A stretch of DNA of 64,000 nucleotides from Cladorhizidae sp. MBARI D1340-BT2 (lineage: Eukaryota; Porifera; Demospongiae; Poecilosclerida; Cladorhizidae): positions 18,198,430 through 18,262,429 of the forward strand of contig JAQNBH010000002.1 of the NCBI GenBank assembly GCA_028752905.1, given 5' to 3'. Below the pieces are notes generated by a model. That model was not told the origin of the DNA. It saw only the letters and a list, made by a program, of their open reading frames with translations, and searched no databases. This document shows, in pieces, positions 46,291 through 57,721 of the stretch. Made by a program: the position numbers and the translations under genes. Position 1 is the first letter of the stretch; each line of letters starts with the position of its first letter.

Positions 46291-46385
46291 AGGGACAGTT
46301 GCATTTTTTGGGGGAGTACCCAGGGGGTGAAATAGGTTTAACAGGCGTGCTGTAAAAGGTTGGCTGCCCAAAATCATATCTATAA

Positions 46386-47507
46386 ACAAAATGTATATGG
46401 ACAACCTTGTCAACAAGCTACTGGAAATCCGTAGGAAGCCTCTGAACAACATTAACCCTATATCACACTTTTGGCATGATCAGTCATTGTGGTTTATCAT
46501 TGTCCCACGAATGGAATTTAGTTCTAGCAACCCCAAAGTTATCACTGGGTAGACAACTTGTACCAACCGACTACAGTAGCAACATTAATCTTTGTACCTA
46601 CGAATAGTCAAGGCACTCTTGCTAATTACTAGCATTGTACAAGGTTGAATTAAAGCCCACTACCACATGGTATTTTTTAGCTCCTATATTGGGAAGAATT
46701 GGCAGGTGACTGTGCCTAGAACTGGAGTTGACCATTGGTTTAGGTAAGTACATTAATTAAGCCAGCTAGTGCTAGTGGTAGTAGCACCTATCACAACCCC
46801 CTACTTCCTGGCGCAAGTGCAGAAAGTATCGAGTCTGCCAGCAGGTTAAGTACAGCTGTTAAAAAATCATAGTAGCTGCTTTGCTGATAGTAATGCTACA
46901 AGAAAATGCAGCAGTAGCTATCAAAGTTATGAGCCAGAAACCATTAACAAAATGTATATGGACAACCTTGTCAACAAGCTACTGGAAATCCGTAGGAAGC
47001 CTCTGAACAACAATAACCCTATATCACACTTTTGGCATGATCAGTCATTGTGGTTTATCATTGTCCCACGAATGGAATTTAGTTCTAGCAACCCCAAAGT
47101 TATCACTGGGTAGACAACTTGTACCAACCGACTACAGTAGCAACATTAATCTTTGTACCTACGAATAGTCAAGGCACTCTTGCTAATTACTAGCATTGTA
47201 CAAGGTTGAATTAAAGCCCACTACCACATGGTATTTTTTAGCTCCTATATTGGGAAGAATTGGCAGGTGACTGTGCCTAGAACTGGAGTTGACCATTGGT
47301 TTAGGTAAGTACATTAATTAAGCCAGCTAGTGCTAGTGGTAGTAGCACCTATCACAACCCCCTACTTCCTGGCTCAAGTGCAGAAAGTATCGAGTCTGCC
47401 AGCAGGTTAAGTACAGCTGTTAAAAAATCATAGTAGCTGCTTTGCTGATAGTAATGCTACAAGAAAATGCAGCAGTAGCTATCAAAGTTATGAGCCAGAA
47501 ACCATAT
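46386..47507. repeat. 561-bp tandem duplication inside the Academ-like element
   Basis: 46386-46946 is repeated almost exactly at 46947-47507; only scattered differences are seen (ACATTAACC/ACAATAACC, CTGGCGCAAG/CTGGCTCAAG). The unit starts inside the left TIR, so a second, internal copy of the TIR core exists. Confidence 0.9.
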
Positions 47508-47588
47508 AGCAAATTGTTCAAATAAATTTCCACTAAATAACTTTTTTCTCCCATTAAGTCAATTTATGTTGTAGGTATCTGACAGAAG

Positions 47589-50154
47589 ATGACTAGTTGT
47601 ACAGGGAAAAGGGTGCTGGAGGGAGCTGTGTCTCTGGAATGACTGAAGAGAAAGTGCGAAGACATGCTTACAAACTACACCAAGTGTGTCATATGTCAAG
47701 GACCTGCAATCAAACGACTGTTGAACATTCAGCTAACAACAGCCCCAAAACTTCTTGTAGCCATGACCTGTCGACAGGACGAGACCTACAGAAGGTTGCA
47801 CCATGATCTAACCAAGGACTCATGGGTGGCAGAGAAGTCCCCCAAGTGGCATGCCAACTGCAGAAACTTGTACATCAATGAAAAGAGCCTCAGACTAGCA
47901 GAAAAGAGGCATCCAGGAGCAAGCTGCACAATGCTGGCTCAGCCAGAATGCAGTACCTCAACCAAATTGTCCATCATTCCCAGCAGGAATCGCACAGCAG
48001 CATTTGATGCCAAGAGTACATGCATCATATGTAACAAAAGGTGGCTGAAATGAAAGACACCTACAGCCAGGGTGTCAACAGAAACCAGCCAACAGGCGAT
48101 CGTTGAGAAAGCCAAGAAACTGAGTAGAGAGGACATTTTGCTAAGACTGATTGGCAAGGACATGACATGGTCAGAAATGACATATCATATCACATACCAT
48201 GCATGAATGCATTCAAGGCAACACGAGTCCCGACTGGTAAACAGAAGATTCTGGATGATGTGGCTTTGAATCATCTGGTGAAACAGCTAGAAATATCGTT
48301 GTTCCTTTCAGGAGAAATGTGGCTTCCTGATCAAGTCCTTGCGGGACAACTACCAGGTGATTCTCCAGGAGCTAGGAGTAAAAACTGCAGACACGTATAG
48401 GACCAAGAAGTCAAAATACCAATCTGCAGGCCCAGGAAAAAGTGATGAAGTTTCAGCCCTCCTACGAATGATACAGATCATTGCTAGTGGGGGTGAAGTT
48501 GACATAGTCAACTTCATCGGCACTCATGAATGCAGCAAGACACCCCCATCACTGTTCAATGAAGATGAAACCATGAGAGCTGCAGGAACAAAGGCCAGTC
48601 TAGTTAAAGTCTTGAAGGAGGACACCAAAGTGAACACTGCTCCTGATTTACCACTACAGAAGAGGAAGACGGCAGTCATAGTAGATGCTATGCATGCTTT
48701 TCGTCACTGGTCCTTCCACAAAGATGAAACATTTGGAGCTATTGCAGGGCGCTACAGAAACAATCTTTTGATAGATGTACCTGATGGCACAGCCATCATA
48801 TATTTCTGCTGTGACAGATACAACTCACTGAGCCTGAAGTCTTCAGAGCGGCAGCATAGGTACACCCAGTCACGACCACAAAGGCAGTTTGAAATCAGTG
48901 AGCAGTACAGAGACCCTGACCCGCAGGAGTTCTTCTCTCTGTCTGCCAACAAAGCTGGACTTCTGAGCTTCCTGTGTGAGACATGGTGCCGAGAGGAGCA
49001 GCTTGCTCCAATTATAGATTTGACCCAATTGTACCTGGGTGGTGGCTTCAAAGAAGAAACTGAGAGTGTACTGCTTATAGAGGGTACAGTCACTGATGTC
49101 ACTGCTTTGGAGTCCAAACAAGAGGCTGATATTAGGGTCGTACTGCATTCTGTGTACAGTGTCCAGAACGAGAAGCTAGAATGCATGCAAATGATACAGA
49201 TATCATTGTTATATGTGTGTACTATGCTGCAATGCTGCTGAAAGATTTGCCTGAACTATGGGTTCGAACTGCACAAGAAAGTTATCTACCAATCCATGAG
49301 ATTGCTGCTGCACTGCAAGCAGCTGAGGACTTCTCTTCATTCACAGTCTGAGTGGATGCAACATCACCAGCTACCCGTACTTTACTGGGAATAAGGTGTG
49401 GCTAAACAGCAGCAAAACAACTGACATTTTGGCATTGCAGATAATGATCAGGGTCCAGCTTGGATCACAGCAGTTATCAACCAAGCAAAGGAGCTTGTAG
49501 TCGCTGTATATACTGATGATTTCGAGGGCTCGGACCTTGGAAGGCTCAGAGTTCACAAGTTCCTAAACAACAAGTCTACTCTCCTATCTCCACAGAGAAT
49601 GCATTCCTACAACATCTCCACAGAGAATGCATTCCTACAACATCTCCACAGAGAATGCATTCCTACAACATCTCCACAGAGAATGCATTCCTACAACATC
49701 TCCACAGAGAATGCATTCCTACAACATCTCCACAGAGAATGCATTCCTACAACATCTCCACAGAGAATGCATTCCTACAACATCTCCACAGAGAATGCAT
49801 TCCTACAACATCTCCACAGAGAATTCATTCCTACAATATCTCAAATGTGCGGCATTAGCGACAGCAATCGACAAGAGTGCTCACATTTGCAAGCAGAGAG
49901 TTTAACCTTGTGAGGATTTTGGGTGGGCCATGGATGATGGAAAGCTGGTACCAGTGCAATCCACACACCCAACCTGGCCACAGCAGATGATGCTATCAAT
50001 CTCCTGTGGCTGTACTAAGGGCTGCAACAGAAACTTCTCATGTGCAAAGAAAAACATAGCTGGCTGCCGGTGTCAGGGATCGAAAAAGAAGTGCAGCCGT
50101 GCCCACTACACGGCCACCTTCGACAGCAGCAGTGAATCGGAAAGTGATAACTAA
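47589..50154 (+). pseudogene. XPG/FEN-like nuclease protein of the Academ-like element, multiply broken
   Basis: The reading starts at ATG 47589, meets TGA at 47640, then runs MLTNYTKCVICQGPAIKRLL, TCRQDETYRRLHHDL and TCIICNKRWLK (zinc-binding-like Cys/His pairs) to TGA at 48051-48053. It continues in shifting frames (DILLRLIGKDM, YHIPCMNAFKA). The largest open part, 48339-49241, has AVIVDAMHAFRHWSFHKDET and GAIAGRYRNNLLIDVPDGTA. It also has AGLLSFLCETWCREEQLAP, LYLGGGFKEETESVL and VTALESKQEADIRVVLHSVY. The Asp near the start and the E-x-EAD cluster recall the acidic residues of PIN/XPG nucleases. A shifted NDTDIIVICVYYAAMLLKDL follows, then PYFTG, a 28-bp repeat expansion, and a Cys-rich tail (SCGCTKGCNRNFSCAKKN, CRCQGSKKKCSR) to 50154. 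Clearly a pseudogene. Confidence 0.7.
49590..49848. repeat. 28-bp minisatellite expanded within the nuclease gene
   Basis: Nine copies of AGAATGCATTCCTACAACAT-CTCCACAG; the GCATTC word recurs every 28 bp from 49601 to 49825. The seed is the coding stretch for TENAFLQHL, present once in relatives as I recall them. Since 28 = 1 mod 3, each frame cycles through the same 28-residue repeat, and none has a stop. Confidence 0.93.
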
Positions 50155-51529
50155 CAGCACTAATTTAGTTTAGACTTGTGTATTTTATTAGCTTTGTATA
50201 AAGTACATGCATTATTCACCAAAAACAATTAAATCCAGGATTGAGCGTGGATTTTGAACAATTATTTATTGTTTCCCCCCAAAATATGCCTTGATTTTGA
50301 GATGTAAACTGTTCAGAGAGTATTAACAATTTATTTGGTTTGTTGGAATTAAGTTTTTCCTTCGGCATTTTCAAGGAACACAGATAAACCATAATGACTA
50401 ATTACCGCTAAAGGTGAGATATTCACGTATATGGTCAGAGGCTTCCTACGGATTTCCAGTAGCTTGTTGACAAGGTTGTCCATATACATTTTGTTTATAC
50501 ATACAGTATATATACATATGATTTTTGCCAGAAAACCTTTTACGGCACGCCATGTCTGTTTTGGTATTTTATCAGGTTTCGCCCCCTGGGTAGAGAGTGA
50601 CCCACATGTATTTTTTCCCCTTTTTTCTTCTTGTGGTTACCAATTTATAACTCCATAGATTCTGTAAACTTTACGTTATGGACTTGATATATAGCTCAAA
50701 AGATAGGTATCTCTTTGTGCACTCTGTTTTTTCATTAGTATAACTATAGCCAAGTTACGGGAGCTACAATGGAGGGAACCTCAAAAATCTGAATGCCTGA
50801 ATTGGCCGCATAAATATGCCAAGTGCTAGAGAGTTGAAATTAGCACCAGTGGCTAGAGGAAGCTCTACTCTATTCAATGAGTGTTTTCATTAGGCATTAA
50901 AATGTAAGTACGTGGTCAAGCGTGGAGGTGGAAAATGAATTTCGTTAATAATCCATGAAACTCTTTTTCCACCCACGTGCTTGACCACGTACTTACCTAA
51001 TAAAAACAATCATTAATAGAGTTGGGCTTCCTCTAGCCACTGGTGCTAATTTCAAATCTTTAGCACTTTGCAATCTGGAGATATTTATGTGGCCAATTCA
51101 GGCATTCAGGTTTTGAAGTTCCCTCCACTTTAGGTCTAGTAACTTGGAAAATATTTTAGTATCAAAAGAGAGCACACAAAGAGACCTATCTTTTGAGCTA
51201 TATATCAAGTCCATACCATGAAGTTTACAGAATCTACGGAGCATTAAAGTGGTAAGCACAAGTTGTTGTTTTTTAATTAAAAAATGCTGCTGTCCCCCCC
51301 TAAGTGTTCCTTGTTGGTTTCTCTTCAAATTTTTGAATCAATATGAGAAATTGCATGGGCAAAAACCATCATAACTTTGAAATGGAGAATCCAATAGCTC
51401 TAGAATTGGCTAGTAGATATGTATTGCAACAGTTTGAACTGATAAAAAATAAATTTAAAAAATCCAAAGTTTTTCAGGTGAAGTCCCAAGTAATAAACAT
51501 GTTAAACAAACATCTATGATTGGTTAGCT

Positions 51530-53219
51530 CTGGTATTACACTGAGTAACTTCTTATAGGTATCTGCTCAACTGTAGTAAAACAAGAAACATGACAATTTT
51601 TTGACAAACAATTAGCCAATTTTTTTTTACCTGTTAAGATATTGAAGATAATGCATCATTTAAAAAATCTGTATTATAGCATCATAAAGGGTCCTGTGAA
51701 TGTTTGCTGTCTACATTACTAAATTGTTGTAGATATATATAGTTTTGTACAAGTCAATCACATTGGCCAATAAAATTGAGTTCTGTTTATTGCAGTGTAA
51801 ACATTTTTAAAGCTACAATATAACAAGACAAAAATTGTTTTATTTATATTATATGAATTGACCTCTTATAAAGGTATTAAACAAGAATTTACCAATAATG
51901 TAGACAACTAATGTTTGTGGGACCTTTTATCTATTAACACTTGTTGATTTATCACCAGCAATTTCATAGTATCAGCTCATTAGTGCATCAGAGTGATAAT
52001 TTTGGTTCTCTCAATGAACTCCCAGTCACCATAAACGAATGTCTCAATAACCGACTTAAATTCGATTCTTGACATTTCGACTAGACACTATCAGGCCTCA
52101 GCCCTGCAAAGATCAAACTATAAACAGAATTTATGAATAGAGCTAGATATAATTTATAAATAGAGCTAGAACTCATGACTATCAACACATAGGACAATCA
52201 GAACTCGTGACCTTAGACTATCAACCCATAGGACAATCATGTTATCATCTCACACTCTTAGATAAGTCCTGTAGTGCTATACAGTAATTCTACTACTCTC
52301 ACACTGTTATCAACACCATAAGCTGTGAAAGCCTGGCTCCAAGGGTATTTAAACCCCTCTGCAGTTCAGGCTTGGGCAGTCTCGTCCTATCTTCATATTA
52401 TGCTACTCGACTGTTATTCTAATATAAGATACTTAAGATCTTAAACTCTTTTGTCAAGCTTGGGGTTTAGCTAGAAGAAGTTAAGGAGAGACTCTGGTGT
52501 CATCGAATTACCAAGGTTGGTATCTGTTAGATCTCTTGTTGTGGAGACACAATGTCAGGGAACAAATTTTTTAAGAGGGTATCAGTAGCAAACTTGGTTA
52601 TAATAATTTGACATAGGTATGTACAAAGAGGCCTTTGTTTGGGTTTGCTAGCTACATTTTCCCATGAGATGTCATGTTAACAGTTGTCAATTCATTAAAG
52701 AAGGCACAGGCAACAATGCTACTTGACAAGTTAACATATCCTTCACTATTTAATCATCGTGACGGAGTTATTACTGTCCCTTTCCTGATTGGCAAGAGGT
52801 GGAATGCACCTTAGCACCCATTAGATGACTGTAACTAATTTTTTACCTGGAATATTAGCTAGATCAAGTGACCCTATTATTATATTTCTTTTTTTGTTAA
52901 CAGATATAATAATATTGAAGAAGGGAAGATGAACATAATGTATATATCCTAAAGGGTACCATGACACACTTAAAGTTGGCAAAGTATAAAAATAGAAATC
53001 ACAAGGGAAGTGAGAGGGCATTCTATATCTTGTAGGACAGTTTTAGTTTCTAATAATGACGTAAAATGCACTGATGTATTAGGAGCTCTCCATGAACAAA
53101 CTAGTAGGCATATTTCTGGCACCTCTCATCATTTGAATGTCGTAATTTCACCCATCACACCCTTTTCTGATTCACTACGACACAAATTGATGAAGCATCC
53201 ATGCTGAAAGTAGTGACAA
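51530..53219. repeat. Long dispersed repeat L, copy 1
   Basis: About 1.7 kb aligned with 55152-56838, from ATTACACTGAGTAACTTCTT to CCATGCTGAAAGTAGTG. Contains the CCCAGTCACCATAAACGAAT...TTTCGACTAGACACTATCAG segment (about 52018-52110), a diverged relative of the hairpin element at 9840. No credible ORF. Confidence 0.85.
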
Positions 53220-53881
53220 CAGATGATGATGAAGAGAAGAAGAAATTAGCACTCTAGGCACCAAAAATCAGCCAATATTGTACAGCCAACATGGAAACTG
53301 TTGAAAAGTGAGTTTGAGTCAGCAGATGTAGCAGAGGATACATGTCATGTATTTCATATACATTACTTCTAGAACATTCTATAAGTGAGGTTGGCTCAGC
53401 AGATGTATATAGCAAGGTGTAAATATGGTTACATGGTGATGTGTTTGATGTCTAGAATATTTTATTATTTCTAATGAATGCTAGAGCATCTAGTCAAACA
53501 TTGAGAGAATAAAAATTAGATTTGATTATATTTGTAATTTCATTATGTCTCCTTAGAATTAATGAGAGATTCTCGGAAATTCAGGGCACATGACCAGAGT
53601 AACGTGCTCCTAGTGACCCTGTACCTTATTAATTTTACATTGGGTTTTGTCTGCACTATCCAGAAATGTAGTTTGCAGCTACTAACTGAAGTTAGACAAG
53701 GAAAATACAACAATTGGAGCATATAAGTGCATTTTAGGGACCAGGAAAATTGGGTTTCCTCTGCAGCAAGTGTTGTCTATGACATCACGTCAGAGAACAA
53801 CAAAGACCAATCCTCCTAAGTATAATATTATATGGCCCTAACCCTACGATGCCATCCTGTGTTCTTCCGAGGACGTTTTAG
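53220..53881. other. Intergenic with a hairpin-element fragment
   Basis: ATGCTAGAGCATCTAGTCAA (about 53477) and GATTTGATTATATTTG match one arm and flank of the element at 9840-10010. Nothing else recognised. Confidence 0.5.
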
Positions 53882-54555
53882 GAGGGGGGGACAGTTGCAT
53901 TTTTAATTTTTTGTTTTTAAACTTATGGTTACAACTTTAGAGCTCCGTAGATTCTGCAAACATCTGGGTACGGACTTGATATATAGCTCAAAAGATAGGT
54001 CTCTCTGTGTGCTCTCTTTTATTTCATAGGTATAACTATACTAGACCTAAAGAGGAGGGTCCTCAAAACCTGAATGCCTTCAACCTCCACATAATAACTC
54101 CAGATTACTAAGTGCTAAAGATTTAAAATTAGTACCCGTGGCTAGAGGAAGCCCTCCTCTATTCAATGAGTGTTTTTTAAATGCGAGTACGCGCAAGCGT
54201 GGGTGGAAAATGATTTTTAACGAAATTCATTTTCCACCCGCGCGCTTACTGCGTACTCTGCCTAATGAAAACAGTCGTTGAGTAGAGGGCCACTGGTACC
54301 AATTTTAGATCTTTAGCACTTAGCAATCTGGAGTTATTTATGTGGAGGTTGCAGGCATTCAGGTTTTGTGGTCCTTCCACTTTAGGGTAGTAACTTGCCT
54401 ATAGTTATATCTATGAAACATATTTTAGTATCAAAAGAGAGCACACAGAGAGATCTACCTTTTAAGCTATATATCAAGTCCATATCATGAAGTTTGCAGA
54501 AACTATGGAGGTCTAAAGTTGTAACCACAAGTAAAATTAAAAATGAAATTGTCCC
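53882..54555. mobile_element. Foldback element F3 (uninterrupted copy)
   Basis: About 670 bp from GGGGGGGACAGTTGCATTTT to AAAAATGAAATTGTCCCCCC. The two halves are inverted versions of each other. CCGTAGATTCTGCAAAC and GTACGGACTTGATATATAGC mirror GCTATATATCAAGTCCATAT and GTTTGCAGAAACTATGG. CTCTCTGTGTGCTCTCTTTT mirrors AAAAGAGAGCACACAGAGAG. AGAGGAAGCCCTCCTCTATT is only partly mirrored. The centre is GGTGGAAAATGATTTTTAAC-GAAATTCATTTTCCACC at about 54210-54240. No ORF. Confidence 0.85.
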
Positions 54556-54557
54556 CC

Positions 54558-55150
54558 CATCAAGTAAAATATAACTCACTACAAGCTATAAAGTAAGAAT
54601 AGCTTCCAGATTATCCTCAATAACCCGTTTACATGAGGATTAATACAGAAGCTATGATAAGGCAGACGAGTGTGTGTTTGTGAGTGTGCATGTGTATGTA
54701 AGTGTGAGTGTGTGTGTGCATGCATGTGTGCGTGCATGTGTGTGCATGTGTATGTGCATGCTCATGTTGAGTTTGTGCCCAGCCAATCACACTTCGTATT
54801 GGGGTGTGCAGTGCCATTTCCCACATACAATGGCAAAACACAACAACAGCAACATTTAAATCTTAGCTAAAACTCACTTTGGTATATAGGTTCCATGATT
54901 TCAGCAGATTTTGACCTCAACAATACTTCAAGCATCACGAATCATTCGAGCAGGTAGTCAACTAGTATCCCCCAAAAAGCCTTAAAGTCTGGTAAATTCA
55001 TCTGCAACATCTTGTATCATCATCTATCTATCTATCTCACATAACATGCATAGAATGCGCTGGTCATAATTTTAAAGCTAGCAAACTACAAACTGTCCAA
55101 ATGATGAATTTATTTCTTGGTTCATCACTAATCATGTTTGATAAAACACC
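54558..55150. repeat. Dispersed repeat D, copy 2
   Basis: Counterpart of 45045-45608, starting right at the F3 edge (ATCAAGTAAAATATAACTCA) and ending TTTGATAAAACACC just before repeat L copy 2. It has a (TG)n run and the GCCCAGCCAATCACACTTCG phrase. Confidence 0.8.
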
Positions 55151-55151
55151 T

Positions 55152-56838
55152 GGTATATTACACTGAGTAACTTCTTATAGGTATCTGCTCGACTGTAGGG
55201 AAAAAAGAAACAAGACAATTTTTTGACAAACAACTAGCCTATTTTTTTAACCTGTTAAGATATTGAAGATAATGCTGCATTTAAAAAATAATGTTTGCTG
55301 TTCTACATTGCTAAATACTTGTAGATATATATAGTTTTGAACAAGTCAATCACATTGGCCAATAAAATTGAGTTCTGTTTATTGCAGTGTAAACATTTTT
55401 AAAGCTATATATAATATAACAAGACAAAAATTGTTTCATTGTCTTATAAATTAAACAAGAATTTACCAATAATGTATACAACTAATGTTTATGGGACCTT
55501 TTATCTATTAACACTTGTTGATTTATCACCAGCAATTTCATAGTATCAGCTCGTTAGTACATCAGAGTGACAATTTTGGTTCTTTCAATGAACTCCCAGT
55601 CACCATAAACGAATGTCTCAATCACCAATTTAAATTCGATTCTTGACATTTCGGCTAGACACTATCAGGCCTCAGCCCTGCAAAGATCAAACTATAAACA
55701 GAATTTATGAATAGAGCTAGATATAATTTATAAATAGAGCTAGAACTAATGACCTCAGACTATCAAAATCAGAACTCAAGACCTTAGATTATAAACACAT
55801 AGGACAATCATGTTATCATTTCACACTCTTATTAGATAAGTCCTGTAGTGGTATAAAGTAATTCTACTACTCTCACACTGTTATCAACACCATAAGCTGT
55901 GAAATCCTGGCTGCAAGGGTATTTAAACCCCTCTGCAGTTCAGGCTTGGGCAGTCGCATCCTATCTTCATATTATGCTACTCGACTGTTGTTCTAATATA
56001 AGATACTAAAACTTTTTGTCAAGCTTGGGGTTTAGTTAGAAGAAGTTAAGGAGAGACTCTGGTGTCATCGAATCACCAAGGTTGATATCTGTTAGGTCTC
56101 TTGTGGTTGGAGAATCTAACAGACACAATGTCAGGAAACAAAAATATTCAGAGGATATCAGTAGCAAACTTGGTTATAATTTGACATAGGTATGTACAAA
56201 GAGGCCTTTGTTTGGGTTTGCTAGCTACATTTTCCCACGAGATATGTCATGTTAACAGTTGTCAATTCATTAAAGAAGGCTTGACTCACAGGCAATCAAT
56301 GCTACTTGACAAGTTAACATATCCTTCACTATTTAATCATTTTCTTCATGACAGAGTTATTACTTTCCCTTTCCTGATTGGCAAGAGAGATTAAATCATC
56401 GCTTTGAGTGGAATGCACCTTAGCACACATGAGACGACTGTAACTAATTTTTTACCCGAAATATTAGCTAGATCAAACCAAATAATGTGACCCTATTATT
56501 ATATTTCTTTTTTTGTTATCAGATATAATAATATTGAAGAAGGGAAGATGAACATAATTGATATATCCTAAAGGGTACCATGACACACTTAAAGTTGGCA
56601 AAGCATAAAAATAGAAATCACAAGGGAAGTGAAATGGCATTATAAATTGTGACGCTATATCATGTAGGACAGTTTTATTTTCTAATAATGACGTAAAATG
56701 TACTGATGTATTGTGAGCTCTTTATGAGCAAACTGTCAGGTAGATTTCTGGCCCCTGTCATCATTTCAATGTCATAATTTCACACATCACACCATTTTCT
56801 GATTCACTATGGCACAAACCTCCATGCTGAAGGTAGTG
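55152..56838. repeat. Long dispersed repeat L, copy 2
   Basis: Aligns with copy 1 (51530-53219), with small deletions such as near 55270-55300. Its last bases (CTCCATGCTGAAGGTAGTG) abut the left LTR of gypsy element 2. Confidence 0.85.
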
Positions 56839-57219
56839 TGTGAGGGATCTATTCTCTTTGCTAGTCTACTATATAGTAGATTCCTATGAAACTGTCTGAA
56901 TATGGCTTTAAATTATTAATTCAGTGATACAATATGCAGCACACTCACAACACAATCAAGAACTCTTTGGGCCCCCTGACTCAGAGGCCTGGCTCCTTTA
57001 AATCGGCTGCCAGGTGTGAGTCAGGTTATTCCCTTACAAGGTAATATGAATTAATTAGCTAGTCTGTTCCTTCCCTGGCCAATCAGAATTGTCCAGGGAA
57101 ATCTCATGACCTATGTACTATTGGCTATCACTCGTTATCTATGCATCTATGTGGTCTATGGTCTCTTTCGATGTCAGTTCAGACCCTTGCAGGGGTTCAT
57201 GGTTGATGAATCCCTGACA
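56839..57219 (-). repeat. LTR (3' in element orientation) of gypsy element 2
   Basis: On the minus strand it starts TGTCAGGGATTCATCAACCA and ends ATCCCTCACA (TG...CA). It is preceded by a polypurine run (GGGAAGGAAAGGGGGAG, complement of 57221-57237). Confidence 0.88.
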
Positions 57220-57690
57220 CTCCCCCTTTCCTTCCCTGCAGTGAAGCTGGTTTCCTCCGTCCATGCTTGACGAGACAGCCCATCTGCATTCGCATTGGCT
57301 TTCCCTGGATGGTGAACGATGACGTAGTTGTAAGGTTGGAGGAGTAGTGCCCATCTCGTAAGTCTTCCTCCTGTGTCTCGCATTCTGTCGAGGTAACGGA
57401 GACAGTTGTGGTCCATGGCAATAGTGAAACTGACACCAGTGAGGTAAACTGAAAAATGTTTGACTGCTTCAATAATGGCGAGGCATTCCTTTTCTACCGC
57501 CACATAGTTCCTCTCCCGGGAGAGAAGCTTTCGGGAGAAGAAAGCTACAGGACGGTCATTCTGTGCCTCATCCATCTGGCTGAGCACTGCACCCACCCCA
57601 ACATCAGACGCATCCGTCTAGACCACAAATTGTCGGTTGAAGTCTGGTCCCTGAAGGACTGGCTCACTCGACAAGGCATCCTTCAGTGCC
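57174..57690 (-). pseudogene. RNase H of gypsy element 2
   Basis: The minus-strand frame from 57596 reads GAVLSQMDEAQNDRPVAFFS, SRERNYVAVEKECLAIIEAV, FTIAMDHNCLRYLDRM and VIVHHPGKANANADGLSRQA, the standard RNase H end of a gypsy pol. The upstream start (QTDAS-like) is in another frame. The ORF runs on through the polypurine tract into the LTR, confirming that pol ends with RNase H. Confidence 0.85.
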
Positions 57691-57721
57691 TGGAAGGCTC
57701 GCTGGTGTGTCTCTGTCCATT

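Larger units (their letters stand above)
46317..50592 (+). mobile_element. Academ-like DNA transposon (nuclease-encoding)
   Basis: 4276 bp with inverted ends starting TACCCAGGGGGYGAAA. Diverged TIRs of about 130-160 bp contain a near-identical stretch of about 60 bp (AACAAAATGTATATGGACAA ... GTAGGAAGCCTCTGA) at 46386-46447 and, inverted, at about 50436-50499. The 3-bp target duplication GAG (46314-46316 and 50593-50595) is confirmed by the empty-site sequence in foldback F1. It encodes a large protein with an XPG/FEN-like nuclease signature. 3-4 bp duplications plus an XPG-type nuclease are the described traits of Academ elements. That superfamily assignment is inference; the boundaries are seen directly. 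Confidence 0.7.
46291..51300. mobile_element. Foldback element F2, split by the Academ-like element
   Basis: Left end AGGGACAGTTGCATTTTTTG at 46291. The element resumes at 50596 with AGTGACCCACATGTATTTTT and runs to TGCTGCTGTCCCCCCCTAAG at about 51300. The junction GGGGGAG|...|GAGAGTGAC compares with the uninterrupted GGGGGGAGAGTGACACATGC of F1 (about 36055), proving insertion with a 3-bp duplication. The palindrome centre is near 50940-50985, where GTGCTTGACCACGTACTTAC mirrors GTAAGTACGTGGTCAAGCGT. Confidence 0.8.

Noticed and set aside
56212..56394. Small ORF in repeat L copy 2
   Set aside because: Not preserved in copy 1 or copy 3.
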